Source: Chlorogloeopsis sp. ULAP01 (GTDB lineage Bacteria; Cyanobacteriota; Cyanobacteriia; Cyanobacteriales; Nostocaceae). Taken from it: DNA of 64,000 bases. The notes beneath the pieces were generated by a model. That model saw only the letters and a list, made by a program, of their open reading frames with translations, ran no database searches and was not told the DNA's origin. Numbering within the stretch: the stretch's first letter is position 1; each line of letters begins with the position of its first letter. The position numbers were made by a program, and so were the translations under genes. The stretch lies in assembly GCF_030381805.1 (NCBI RefSeq), contig NZ_JAUDRH010000024.1:1-64000 (forward strand), given 5' to 3'. Shown here piece after piece: positions 55,505 through 64,000 of this stretch.

Positions 55505-55795
55505 TTAACCTGCTGTATGACCAATAATTCCCATTTGATGCTCAACAACATTCTCCTGTTGATCTCCAATAGAAGGATCGAGAATTGGTACATCAACATT
55601 GTTAGATTCATGAAGAGAATCATTTAAATCTGGTTGTTTACCAGATTCATTCAACTCTGGATATTGAATAGCTGAAGTTCCTACATTTGAATAATCGGCA
55701 CGAGAAGTATCAGAGCCTGCATCTGGAGTTAGTTCACCATTACCATGTTCTGTTGCCCTTGGTGTGTTGGGGTTGTCAGATTCTTTGGGATTCAT
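55505..55795 (-). CDS. Small acidic, disordered hypothetical protein
   Basis: A 96-residue protein rich in Asn, Asp, Glu and Ser, without hydrophobic segments. Probably intrinsically disordered. The ATG at 55795 is preferred (GGAGAAAG upstream) over an earlier in-frame start that would add basic residues. No family recognised. Confidence 0.5.
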   Translation of the reverse strand: MNPKESDNPNTPRATEHGNGELTPDAGSDTSRADYSNVGTSAIQYPELNESGKQPDLNDSLHESNNVDVPILDPSIGDQQENVVEHQMGIIGHTAG

Positions 55796-56033
55796 TTTCT
55801 TTCTCCTATTCCAAGTCCAATCAATTAACAAAACACACTTTTAACCCAATACAGTTCAGTTAACGGTAGCCGACACCTTAAAAGGTGCAGCTAAACAGAC
55901 TAAGTCGCCCTGTAGGCTTAGGTGAACCGTATTGACTTTTACCTGCACAAATGATTCTGTAGGCTTTTAACAATTGTTCAAATTGGCTTGGAACCTCTAC
56001 ATCAACCTCAAGGGATAAACTCGCACCCAAAGT

Positions 56034-56909
56034 CTAATGCTGTTGCAGTAAAACTTCCCAGGTTGCACCACCAACTACACCATCAGCTTCAATACCGTAG
56101 CGTTTTTGCAATGCGATCGCTGCTGCTTCGGTTGCCTTACCAAAGTTCCCATCAACATCACCTTTAAGCAAACCCTGTCTTTTTAAGATTTTTTGCAATT
56201 TTACAACTTCAGAACCACGCATTCCCAGACGCAAAATTGGGAATCCTTCTGGTGTGTATTGAATTCCAGGAGTTTGCTGAGAACGGCGATTATTTGTCTG
56301 GGAACGAGTCGTTTGTTGTGTATGAGTTGAGGATGATTGAACTTTGGGCTTATTTTGTGAATTAGCAGGTGTAGTTTGCTTAGGTGGTTTTACAGGTTTT
56401 GGCTCAGAAGTGGTAGCAACTGTTTTAGGAGTATTTACACTCTGAGTTGGAACAGAAAAGTTGTTTGGTGGATTGGATGAAGAAGTTGGTGTTAAGACAA
56501 TTTCGCTAGGGAAAAGTCTTTGCCAGGTATTGACATCAACGATGCCGTTTGGATTTAAACCTGCTGCTTGTTGAAATTGAGAAACAGCAGCAGCAGTAAT
56601 TTCGTTATAAATCCCATCGACTGTATCTGTATAAAAGCCCAAAAGTTTTAATGCGGCTTGAAGTTCGGACACAGGTTGCCCCTGACTACCTAGTTGAAGG
56701 GTAGGGCGATAGATATTATCTTGAGCAATGATCGGAGCAATTTGTTGTGGTGTCTGTGCAAGTGATACTACAGCCGAGGTGCTAAGAAGTAAAGGTACAA
56801 AAGTATACAGTATTATTTCACTACTTAAGAGTTTTGACTTGTACTTTGCTTCTAATATCCAGCATTTCACAAATGGTTTTCGTGAACTAGCCTTCGTGCT
56901 ACCTTTCAT
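56034..56909 (-). CDS. Peptidoglycan-binding protein with two PGB domains
   Basis: A 291-aa exported protein: basic N-terminus plus a hydrophobic signal or anchor (about 30-52), a PG_binding_1 domain (70-130, LQLGSQGQPVSELQAALKLL, ...AAAVSQFQQAAGLNPNGIVD), a long Pro/Thr/Gln linker (130-220), and a second PG_binding_1 domain (222-291, LRLGMRGSEVVKLQKILKRQ, ...YGIEADGVVG). The domains bind peptidoglycan in the periplasm. No catalytic domain is present. Confidence 0.82.
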   Translation of the reverse strand: MKGSTKASSRKPFVKCWILEAKYKSKLLSSEIILYTFVPLLLSTSAVVSLAQTPQQIAPIIAQDNIYRPTLQLGSQGQPVSELQAALKLLGFYTDTVDGIYNEITAAAVSQFQQAAGLNPNGIVDVNTWQRLFPSEIVLTPTSSSNPPNNFSVPTQSVNTPKTVATTSEPKPVKPPKQTTPANSQNKPKVQSSSTHTQQTTRSQTNNRRSQQTPGIQYTPEGFPILRLGMRGSEVVKLQKILKRQGLLKGDVDGNFGKATEAAAIALQKRYGIEADGVVGGATWEVLLQQH

Positions 56910-56985
56910 GGAACAATACCCCTCGTATCAGTAAATACGGGTATAACACGCGATCGCGAAAGTTGTTTAGATTTTGGGCAACAAA

Positions 56986-58275
56986 TTACCGTAGCTCATC
57001 CGTTAGCAGTATCGCACTTTCTAAGGCTTCTTCCTGCCCAACTAAAGACACATATGGTTTCTGTAAATACCGAGATGCGACTGTCATGGCATCGGCAGCA
57101 CTCACATTGGCAATCAGTTCCTGAAATTCTCGATCAAATTCAACTCCTAAACCCAAAATTTCATACCAACCATATATTTGAGCAATCTGAGCATTGGTTT
57201 GTTTCCCCAAGGCGTACTGTCCTAAAATTTTGTTTTTGGCTGATTGCAGTGCGTCTTCTGTAAGTGGAGTTGTAAACAGTAAATCTACTTCTGTCCACAA
57301 TCCAGACAGGGCTTTTTTGGTATTTTCTGGAGCCGTACCCATGTAGGCTACAAATGTTGCAGGAAATAAGCGTGTAGGGTAGAAAGCAGATACTTCGTAA
57401 GCTAAACCCTGCTTCTCTCGTAACTCCACAAACAAGCGACTGGAAAGTCCATTTCCTAAGTATGTAGATAATAGTTTCAAAGCAGCATAGTCAGCAGAAT
57501 TTACGGCTGCTCCAAAATAGCCCAACATAACAATTGATTGTTGGGTTTGTTGATGTGAAATCACTGCTTGTGGTTGCACATTTGGAGCAGCTAAATAAAG
57601 TTTTGCTAGTGGTGTATCAGGAACTAACCAATCACCGAAGACTGATTCTACCACTGCCACTGCGTCTTCTGGTGTGATTCGACCAGCAATACTGATCACC
57701 ACGTTATCCGGACGAAAATAAGTCTGGTGAAATTGTACCAAATCCTTACGAGTCAAGCGACTCATAGTTGATTCATCTCCCAAAGCTGACATCGCGTAGG
57801 GATGCTCTTGGTACATTACCTGTCGCAATTGATCGAAGGCGATGGTAAATGGATGTTCTTTTTGAGAGCGAATATCTTGTAGAGCAATTCGTCGTTCTAG
57901 CTCCACTTCCATTTCTGGAAAAGTGGGCGATCGCAAAATTTGCCCTGCTAATGCCAAAATCTCTGCAAAATCCGATGTTACAGTCTTCAATGACATTAAA
58001 AAATAATCAGCAGCCGTATCCGCACTCAAACTTGCTCCGACAGACTCTACACGTTCGGCAATTTCAAAACTTGAAAGTCCATCACATCCTTTTGTCAGTA
58101 CTGCCGACAGCAAATGCGCCAATCCTGCCTGCTGCTGCTTTTCATAAGCACTACCAACACGAATAAAAATTCGTGCTGCAATGATATCTGCTGTTGGGTT
58201 TTCTGATAGGAGTAGCACCATGCCATTGCTTAGTACAGTGCGATGAATATGGGGTTTTTGCAGGGAGGTTGTCAT
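56986..58275 (-). CDS. M16 family protein lacking the zinc motif
   Basis: 429 aa from the ATG at 58275. Overall M16 fold, but the motif HxxEH reads H54-L-L-S-A58, so the catalytic Glu and second zinc His are gone. The third ligand region (ELERRIALQDI) is also altered. It is therefore a non-catalytic subunit, like the alpha subunit of heterodimeric M16 processing peptidases. It follows the active-type gene at 58364 on the same strand, 88 bases downstream; the pair probably makes an active/inactive dimer. Confidence 0.88.
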   Translation of the reverse strand: MTTSLQKPHIHRTVLSNGMVLLLSENPTADIIAARIFIRVGSAYEKQQQAGLAHLLSAVLTKGCDGLSSFEIAERVESVGASLSADTAADYFLMSLKTVTSDFAEILALAGQILRSPTFPEMEVELERRIALQDIRSQKEHPFTIAFDQLRQVMYQEHPYAMSALGDESTMSRLTRKDLVQFHQTYFRPDNVVISIAGRITPEDAVAVVESVFGDWLVPDTPLAKLYLAAPNVQPQAVISHQQTQQSIVMLGYFGAAVNSADYAALKLLSTYLGNGLSSRLFVELREKQGLAYEVSAFYPTRLFPATFVAYMGTAPENTKKALSGLWTEVDLLFTTPLTEDALQSAKNKILGQYALGKQTNAQIAQIYGWYEILGLGVEFDREFQELIANVSAADAMTVASRYLQKPYVSLVGQEEALESAILLTDELR

Positions 58276-58296
58276 GATTTTAGGGTCAATAATCAA

Positions 58297-58363
58297 TGGT
58301 CAATAGTCAATAGTCAATAGTCAAAAATTTTTGAACTTTGAACTAATGACTAATAACTAATGA
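58297..58363. repeat. Heptameric repeat tract between the M16 genes
   Basis: GTCAATA units (four, GTCAATAGTCAATAGTCAAT) and ACTAATG/ACTAATA units occur within 70 bases. These lie between the active and inactive M16 genes, so transcription must pass through them if the genes are cotranscribed. Confidence 0.65.
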
Positions 58364-59608
58364 CTAATAAGGTTTGAGTATTGTAACTGCGTAATGGTTG
58401 GGTGAGAGATAGTCTTTTGCTAATTGTTGCAGTTCTTGGACTTCAAAAGACTTGATTTTTTCTGGATACGTTACCGCCACTTCTGCTTGGGCAATTGTGT
58501 TGTAGTAACCATAAAGCCCTGCAAGTTGATTTGGTGTTTCTGTAGAAAATGCAAAATCATTACACAGCAACCTTTGAGCGCGAGCTATTTCGCGATCGCT
58601 CACACCATTACTCAGCAAATCATTCAAATGGAGACGAATTAAAGACTCGACTTGCTCCAAATTTTCTGGCTCTAACCAGGCACTAATTGTAAATAAACTT
58701 GATTCTCTTTGTAAAGAAAAATTACTGCAAATTCCCTGCACCAATTGCTGTTCTTCCCGCAAATCTCGCACCAAGCGTGAAGTCCGTCCTTCTGCTAGTA
58801 TTACCGACAATAAATCCAAGCCGTAAGCTTTGCGGATTTGTTCTACTCCAGGGCCAGTCCATCCTATCATTAACCGTGCTTGTTCCAAACGAGGCAAACA
58901 CAACTCTTGACGCCGAATTCCTGCTATTATCGGCTCTGCAAATTCCTGAGTGTGCGGGCAGTCATGGCTGCGTTCAGCGAAATTATCAAATGTACGACTG
59001 ACTAATTCAAATGCTGGTTTCTCAGCAATTCCTCCAACAATCACTACTGTCATGTTCTCTGGCTGGTAGTGAGTGCGGTGAAAACAGCGCATTGCCTCTG
59101 GTGAATGCTGCATCAATTCTTGTTCTGTACCCAGCACTGAACGCCCGTAAGGATGATGTTGGTAAATGCTTTGGATCAAGGTTTGAAATCCAATCCAATC
59201 TGGATCGTCTTGGCAAGAACGAATTTCCTCTAGTACTACATCCCGTTCACGGCTAAATTCATCCTCTGGTATTGCCGCATTTTGTAGCAGTTCTCCCAGG
59301 TAAGGTAAAGTCTCCTCAAGGAAAGGGGTAGCTGTGGTTATGCAGTAGTGGGCGTAATCATAGCTTGTTGCTGCATTTGTTATCCCACCCCAGTTTTCAA
59401 TTTTTTGATCGAAGATTCCGGGTGAAAGATTTGCCGTGCCTTTAAAAATCATGTGCTCTAAAAAGTGAGCCATCCCAAACCACTGTTGTGGCTCTACCTT
59501 GGTACCGGCACTTACCCAAACATCCGCCACAACGACAGGAGTGTTAGGTATTTCTTGATGAATAAACGTTAAACCATTAGCTAGTCTGAAAACCGAGGCT
59601 GGAAACAC
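58364..59608 (-). CDS. M16 family zinc metallopeptidase
   Basis: A 414-aa peptidase with an intact inverted zinc motif H48-F-L-E51-H52 (HFLEHMIFKGT) and VVLEEIRSCQDDP as the likely third-ligand segment. The GTG start at 59608 is required, since no ATG is in frame nearby. It is similar in its motif blocks to the gene at 36364, and lies upstream of the motif-lacking partner. A processing-peptidase-type complex of the two is the likely form. Confidence 0.88.
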   Translation of the reverse strand: MFPASVFRLANGLTFIHQEIPNTPVVVADVWVSAGTKVEPQQWFGMAHFLEHMIFKGTANLSPGIFDQKIENWGGITNAATSYDYAHYCITTATPFLEETLPYLGELLQNAAIPEDEFSRERDVVLEEIRSCQDDPDWIGFQTLIQSIYQHHPYGRSVLGTEQELMQHSPEAMRCFHRTHYQPENMTVVIVGGIAEKPAFELVSRTFDNFAERSHDCPHTQEFAEPIIAGIRRQELCLPRLEQARLMIGWTGPGVEQIRKAYGLDLLSVILAEGRTSRLVRDLREEQQLVQGICSNFSLQRESSLFTISAWLEPENLEQVESLIRLHLNDLLSNGVSDREIARAQRLLCNDFAFSTETPNQLAGLYGYYNTIAQAEVAVTYPEKIKSFEVQELQQLAKDYLSPNHYAVTILKPY

Positions 59609-59862
59609 TGTTATAAATTAGTTTATGTAACAAATTTTTTGAACTTGCAGGATGATGTATCGCAATTTTGGGATTCTAACTCTTGTCTCCAGACAAATTA
59701 GAATCAATTGATACATAATTATGCCTTGATAGGGTTTTTGTGGTTAAACTGAAAATTATTCAGAGATAGAATTTGCATATCAACATACCCCAAAATGCTT
59801 GCGCACCTTCATTTTTTATTTTTAATTTCTGCGAACAAAATATAAATATTTTTAATAATTAA

Positions 59863-59893
59863 AGCTCCCAAGCCTAATTTGACTTTAGGAGCT
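59863..59893 (-). terminator. Hairpin downstream of the 6S-like RNA
   Basis: AGCTCC and GGAGCT form a stem with inner CTAAAG-type partial pairing. On the minus strand it closes the 6S-like RNA unit and is followed by TTTAATTATTAA. On the plus strand a T-rich AATAGTTTTT follows, so it could work in either direction. Confidence 0.5.
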
Positions 59894-59904
59894 AATAGTT
59901 TTTA

Positions 59905-60087
59905 ATTCACCGCAACGCCGTTTTACCTAAGTTTTTGACCTGGAATAACCAGGTGGGTACCGATTTTCTTCGTTTAAAGTTTCCGGGTACAAAGCCACGG
60001 TCTACTGCCACGAAAAATGTTGGTTCCCTTAACTTTCAAGTCATAGATCACAAAACTTGTTGGCAGTCACCAACGTTGCAGTGGAAT
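59905..60087 (-). ncRNA. ssaA: 6S RNA-like (6Sa) non-coding RNA
   Basis: About 183 nt. The ends pair as 5'-CACTGCAACG with CGTTGCGGTG-3' (60083-60074 with 59917-59908), 10 consecutive pairs of which one is G·U on the minus strand; on the plus strand the same position is a C-A mismatch, favouring minus-strand transcription. An interior hairpin ACCTGG-TTATT-CCAGGT and a further AAAGTT/AACTTT pairing leave a large central bulge region, the plan of 6S RNAs that mimic an open promoter and bind RNA polymerase. A TATAAT -10 box lies 7 bases upstream of the predicted start. The location directly after purK on the same strand is where cyanobacterial 6Sa (ssaA) is known in several species. No protein is likely in this interval. 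Confidence 0.72.
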
Positions 60088-60093
60088 AAACTC

Positions 60094-60099
60094 ATTATA
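60094..60099 (-). promoter_or_regulatory. -10 box of the 6S-like RNA
   Basis: A perfect TATAAT on the minus strand, about 7 bases before the predicted RNA start (60087), downstream of purK's stop codon. A good -35 hexamer at 17 bases is not apparent; TTGCAC occurs 22 bases upstream. Confidence 0.6.
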
Positions 60100-60146
60100 G
60101 CTTTCAAAAATAATGTTGTGCGTGCAAATTAGATTTTTTTGCGGAT

Positions 60147-61337
60147 TTAATTTGAGTACCAGATATTTTCTATAGTGTGAGCGATCGCCATTGCTTCATT
60201 ACGATTTTTGTGGTTTAACAAAACGTTGACATGTCCCAGCTTGCGACCGGGACGTGATTGTGTTTTACCGTACCAATGGACGATAGTTTGGGGAATTTGT
60301 TCTATTTTTTGACGCTTAACTATATAGTTACTTGTAGATATTTCGTAACCTAGCAAGTTTACCATAATAGCACATGAGCAAATCAGATTAGAATTGCCTA
60401 AAGGCAAATCACAAACAGCTCTTAAATGCTGTTCAAATTGGGAAGTTTCACAGGCATCAACAGAAAAGTGTCCAGAGTTGTGAGTACGGGGTGCAATTTC
60501 ATTCACCAATACTTTATTGTCTGCTGTGAGAAACAGTTCAATCCCAAAAACTCCGACTGCTTCTAAACCATTTAGGATAACACGGGCAATTTCATCAATT
60601 TCTGCTGCTAGTTGTGGAGAAATTTCAGCTGGCGCGATCGCTCGCCTACATACTTGCTCTTGTTGTTGAGTTTCTACAATTGGGTAAATCGCTACTTTTC
60701 CATCTACAGAACGTGCTGCAATCACTGCTAGTTCTGTTGTAAATGGAATAAACTCTTCTAATAAAAAGACTGAATTGGGTAAAAGTGTGTTTTCAGGGGT
60801 TGCAGCCGCTAATTTTTGTTGTAAATCCTCTATATCTTTAATAATGAAAGTGCCTTGTCCGTCATAACCATGACGGCGAGCTTTCAAAACTAACGGAAAA
60901 TCTAAATTATGAAAGGCTAAAAACTCAAAAATACTGTTGCTTCCATCTCCTAGTTCCTGACTTCCAACTTGATCGACAGCAAAGAATTTAGGAACAGGTA
61001 GCCCCAAATTGCGTAAGTAACAGCGCTGGTGATATTTATCTAAAAGGGGAGCCAATGCTTCTAGGCTAGGACGAAAGCATACACCCTGCTTTGCCAACAC
61101 TGATAAAGTTTCGAGATTAACAAATTCATTTTCAAATGTAATCACATCACATTTGCTGGCTAGAATTGCTGTAGCTGCGGCATCAGCAACCGAGGCAAAA
61201 ACAGTATCGTGAGCGATCGCCACAGCTGGATCGTTGGCGCTAGGAGTTTGGACTATTAATTCCACTCCTAGTTTGTTTGCCGCACTTGCCATCATCCAGG
61301 CAAGTTGTCCACCACCAATTACACCAACACGTTTCAT
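60147..61337 (-). CDS. purK: N5-carboxyaminoimidazole ribonucleotide synthase
   Basis: A 396-aa ATP-grasp enzyme of purine synthesis that carboxylates AIR using bicarbonate and ATP. N-terminal preATP-grasp VGVIGGGQLAWMMASAANKL, central ATP-grasp LKARRHGYDGQGTFI and FLLEEFIPF, and VNEIAPRTHNSGHF are all visible. Length normal. Downstream on the same strand lies the 6S-like RNA. Confidence 0.95.
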   Translation of the reverse strand: MKRVGVIGGGQLAWMMASAANKLGVELIVQTPSANDPAVAIAHDTVFASVADAAATAILASKCDVITFENEFVNLETLSVLAKQGVCFRPSLEALAPLLDKYHQRCYLRNLGLPVPKFFAVDQVGSQELGDGSNSIFEFLAFHNLDFPLVLKARRHGYDGQGTFIIKDIEDLQQKLAAATPENTLLPNSVFLLEEFIPFTTELAVIAARSVDGKVAIYPIVETQQQEQVCRRAIAPAEISPQLAAEIDEIARVILNGLEAVGVFGIELFLTADNKVLVNEIAPRTHNSGHFSVDACETSQFEQHLRAVCDLPLGNSNLICSCAIMVNLLGYEISTSNYIVKRQKIEQIPQTIVHWYGKTQSRPGRKLGHVNVLLNHKNRNEAMAIAHTIENIWYSN

Positions 61338-62945
61338 TTACACCCCAAAAACTCACTGCTTAACATTTCAGTGTGAATTTTCGCTTCACTGCTTTTTTCT
61401 ACAGTACTTAAGCTTACCACCACTCTAGCAGAAGCTTTATTTGCGTTCGCACTTTTAAGGATGTGATTTGGTTGAATCGATTACTAACTATAGTGCGATC
61501 GCACTGAGTGCAGACTATGAGGATAAACCACAATAGAGCTAATTCACTGAGAAGATTTATGCGAGTATCTGCGATCGCAGATTTAGTAAGCACCAAAAGT
61601 CATCTGCGCCTAAAAACCCCCATACTAAAGTCTGTTAATCTTCATCGAAAGACGACAAGTAAGCCCATCTCTGTCGTATTAGTCATTGATCATCTGTCAT
61701 TAGTGCTAATAACTAGGGATTAATGACTCGAAATCAACAGATTATGAAACTAAAAGAAGTGATACTTTCCAAGAACAGGGAGAAGAGTCAATAGAAGTTA
61801 CTTATCTAGAATCTCCATCTAGAAAATCTTCACACTTATAGCACTTGTATTATTTAATGCTCAAATACTAAATCTTCCCACAAGAGATTGCATTGTTAAA
61901 TCGTAACTATGTTTATTCAATAACAGCAATCATATTGTTATACCGAGAACTAACGATTACATATTTTTCATCTGGGGTTATTACTTACATTAATATTGCA
62001 AACAAGTATTAAATATAACCTCTGAAACTTAAAATTTAAATTCCATACCTTTAAATTTTGGAAATTAAGTTAAGTATATTTAATTAATTAAAACTAATTC
62101 TATTCATCATTCGGTTCGGTACTGCTAAATCAGGCTCTATCTAAACGATAGATTTCAACGATAATTCAATGTCTCTTACATCTATATTCATCTATATATA
62201 CATAAAATCTACCACAAATAGGCTTTTGACATCAAAAAATGAATAGTCAAAATCCCTACACATATGAACATTCAGAGAATTCTGTCAGGCTTCTACTAGC
62301 TCCAAATCTCTGGCTAAACATCTAAATTTTAGGTATATGTATTTGAAGATTGCCGCCCTTACCAGAGCGGAAACTTTTAAATCAAACTTTCCTAACTCCA
62401 CTTGGATTTCAGTAAAAATTAATAAACACTTAAGCATTTAGTGGCACTAATTACTTAGTTTTACTACTAATTGCAAGTAAACTTTTAATAACTTGTTTCT
62501 TTCAAAGTATCAAATTTAGCTGACAATAGTTTCCAAGGTATTAAATTTGTCCAACAACATATATTACACTTATGCAGTGATCGGATTTCTTGGAACATTC
62601 ATACTAACAATTCTTACACAAGCTTACACTGTCAATATTTTCATAAAACGCCAGTATAGGTGAATACTTTTTATACCAGTATAAGCTTGAATTTTGATGT
62701 ATTTAGTCTCAGGGTTGGTGTGTATGAGTATTCACATTTGATTTATTTTTCGTAGCTTACGAGAAATTTTTCTACTTTGACATCTACCTTTCGGTTGAGA
62801 TTAATCATCAGCAAAGCCTGACAATTTCTAAATTCTCCTGTATGAGTTGAGCCATAATTCAGTACTCATAGCAAATCACTCAGAGATTTTAGATAACTTT
62901 ACCTATCAATAACGTACTTCTACTATTATCAATTCCTACCTACTA
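61338..62945. other. 1.6-kb region without recognised genes
   Basis: AT-rich DNA between purK and the Crp-family gene. 61338-61720 holds the purK promoter and repeat-like DNA (CAT(T/C)AGT units at 61680-61725). 61730-62945 has no open frame of useful length, no tRNA-type clover leaf and no repeat. A long leader or a non-coding RNA upstream of the regulator would fit, but I see no specific evidence. Confidence 0.55.
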
Positions 62946-63593
62946 ATGATGTATCCTACCAGTCGCACACAACATTCAGCTGCTTCATATAACTCTGGCT
63001 TATCTGGTACTTTACCCCAAAGGTTATTCACTCGCCGAGAGGTTATTCCAGCCCGCAATGACGTATTGTGGCGAATAGAGCGTGGAGCAGTCAGGACATT
63101 AACCTGGAGTGAAGATGGAACTTTCATTACTTTGGGATATTGGGGGCCAGGAGATTTGATTGGTTATCCCTTATCTAAAGTTAAACCCTACCAAATTGAG
63201 TGCCTGACAAGTGTGGAGGTAAGCTTATTGCCTCCTCATATGTGGAATCAAGATGTTAACAGTTTAATAACCCATATTCAACAGGCAGAAGAGCTTTTGA
63301 GCATCGTACATCGAAAACCAATATACTTGCGTTTGTGGCAGTTTCTGGTTTGGCTGAGTGAAAAATTTGGCCGGGACGTAGATCAAGGTATACTCATCGA
63401 CCTCAATGTTACTCATCAAGAGATGGCAGAAGTACTAAACACAACGAGAGTGACTGTAACGCGCCTTCTGCAACAGTTTGAGGAAGAAGGTAATCTTTTA
63501 CGTCACAAACGTAGAATGATTATACGTTTGGCTAACGAAGAATTTAAAAACAATGAAAAAATGCGAAAAAGTCGATTAAATAACTTGCATTAA
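62946..63593 (+). CDS. Crp/Fnr family transcription regulator
   Basis: A 215-aa regulator with an N-terminal cyclic-nucleotide-type beta-barrel (about 25-115, LTWSEDGTFITLGYWGPGDLIGYP), a long dimer helix (120-150), and a C-terminal helix-turn-helix (VTHQEMAEVLNTTRVTVTRL). The tail is Lys/Arg/Asn-rich and partly unstructured. It is not NtcA (no match to its conserved blocks), and cAMP-binding Arg/Glu residues are not evident. Target genes unknown; the porin at 63709 lies directly downstream in the same orientation. Confidence 0.85.
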   Translation: MMYPTSRTQHSAASYNSGLSGTLPQRLFTRREVIPARNDVLWRIERGAVRTLTWSEDGTFITLGYWGPGDLIGYPLSKVKPYQIECLTSVEVSLLPPHMWNQDVNSLITHIQQAEELLSIVHRKPIYLRLWQFLVWLSEKFGRDVDQGILIDLNVTHQEMAEVLNTTRVTVTRLLQQFEEEGNLLRHKRRMIIRLANEEFKNNEKMRKSRLNNLH

Positions 63594-63628
63594 CTACCCC
63601 TAATCTTGGTACAATTGTTGCTGAAATT

Positions 63629-63674
63629 ATGGCTAGATTTCCAAAAAATTAAATTATTCTGTGAATCTAGCCAT
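63629..63674 (+). promoter_or_regulatory. Inverted repeat before the porin gene
   Basis: ATGGCTAGATT (63629-63639) is the exact complement of AATCTAGCCAT (63664-63674): an 11-bp stem with a 24-nt loop, 34 bases upstream of the porin ATG. It may be the terminator of the Crp-family gene or a leader structure for the porin mRNA. Confidence 0.5.
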
Positions 63675-63708
63675 GATTGACTCAGTAGGTGTGAGTGAGA
63701 TAAACACA

Positions 63709-64000
63709 ATGACAAAGTTATTCTGGAATTGGTTAAAACTAAGTCCAGTTGTATTTGCAACGGCTTTATTTGCTGCTAACGGTGCCTTTGCTGGAGAAGT
63801 ACAACAAGACTTAAACCAAGATGCGACCTCTGTAACCCAGTTGTCTCAGAATTCTAGCGGCAACAACATGGGTCAGGTTACATCAGTTTCTCAGTTTTCT
63901 GATGTACAACCCACAGACTGGGCATTCCAAGCATTACAGTCTTTGGTTGAGCGCTACGGTTGTATTGCAGGTTATCCAAATGGTACATATCGTGGTAACC
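63709..64000 (+). CDS. SLH-domain outer membrane porin, N-terminal part (runs off the window)
   Basis: Partial gene: 97 codons are inside the window. A signal peptide (MTKLFWNWLKLSPVVFATAL, cleaved near AFA-GE) is followed by a Gln/Ser-rich stretch and the start of an SLH domain (DVQPTDWAFQALQSLVERYG, CIAGYPNGTYRGN). This is the start typical of cyanobacterial SLH-OprB porins (SomA / iron-uptake porin group). The ATG at 63709 is preferred to an in-frame ATG 36 bases upstream that would add polar residues before the signal peptide. Confidence 0.85.
   Translation, partial: MTKLFWNWLKLSPVVFATALFAANGAFAGEVQQDLNQDATSVTQLSQNSSGNNMGQVTSVSQFSDVQPTDWAFQALQSLVERYGCIAGYPNGTYRGN

Noticed and set aside
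59935..60132. 65-codon open frame on the plus strand
   Set aside because: It is antisense to the 6S-like RNA, has no protein features, and its DNA is better explained by RNA base pairing.
62654..62667. GTA-N8-TAC match to the NtcA-binding site about 280 bases before the Crp-family gene
   Set aside because: About 16 such matches are expected by chance in 64 kb, and no -10 box lies at the required distance.
1..64000. CRISPR array, tRNA, rRNA, insertion sequence with transposase or prophage
   Set aside because: No direct repeats with unique spacers, no tRNA clover-leaf or TpsiC-type sequences, no rRNA and no transposase seen on either strand.

Overview
The window is chromosomal DNA of a cyanobacterium, most likely a filamentous heterocyst-former of the Nostocales type. 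The evidence is the very frequent HIP1 octamer (GCGATCGC), cyanobacterial marker genes (petN, a CrtD-type carotenoid desaturase, a fused CbiG-CobJ, an InrS-type nickel sensor, DUF1997/DUF4079/DUF1350 proteins, an SLH-porin start, a 6S-like RNA beside purK), and dense short-repeat intergenic DNA with tandem 7-nt units. Coding regions are mainly ordinary housekeeping and photosynthesis-associated genes; the unusual content lies in the repeats, in broken toxin genes, and in paralogues that have lost catalytic residues.

Layout. 1-17 kb: a remnant of a PIN-type gene, a 1574-residue hybrid histidine kinase, a CheR-PAS methyltransferase, a small secreted protein, a divergent SAM synthetase, a P2-type cation ATPase with an N-terminal HMA-like domain, a GHL10-type glycosidase-like protein, a site-2 protease, and two toxin-antitoxin modules whose toxins are each cut by one in-frame stop. 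17-26 kb: a B12-binding radical SAM protein, petN (29 aa) with a 55-aa partner gene, an SH3 protein, a Ycf46-like AAA ATPase, and a two-gene unit of a double histidine phosphatase and a dihydroorotase homologue lacking metal ligands. 26-40 kb: a MITE-like repeat, an unknown 187-aa gene, a DUF1350 protein, a secreted thioredoxin-fold protein, a PD-(D/E)XK nuclease-like protein, two carotenoid-desaturase-family oxidoreductases (one CrtD), an Mla-type lipid transport pair (ATPase plus MCE protein), rpiA, a fructosamine kinase, an M16 peptidase and a LabA-type NYN protein.

40-64 kb: a membrane-anchored repeat protein, Hsp33, an HtrA-type protease, the nickel sensor, MenH, a lysozyme-like protein, an NAD(P)-binding protein, DUF1997 and DUF4079 proteins around a perfect 38-bp palindrome, an ankyrin protein, CbiG-CobJ, a peptidoglycan-binding protein, a tandem M16 pair (one active-type, one lacking the zinc motif), a 6S-like RNA downstream of purK, a 1.6-kb stretch without recognised genes, a Crp-family regulator, and the start of an SLH porin.

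Functional links are modest. Quinone and electron transfer are represented by MenH and PetN, carotenoid synthesis by CrtD and a relative, envelope maintenance by MCE transport, the S2P and HtrA proteases, lysozyme and PG-binding proteins, and cobalamin by CbiG-CobJ and one B12-binding enzyme. The most noteworthy observations are the parallel single-stop inactivation of toxins beside intact antitoxins, repeat DNA of the intergenic type lying in frame inside two genes, the 6S-like RNA with its own -10 box, the degenerate dihydroorotase, and heptameric repeats that carry gene starts and ends.
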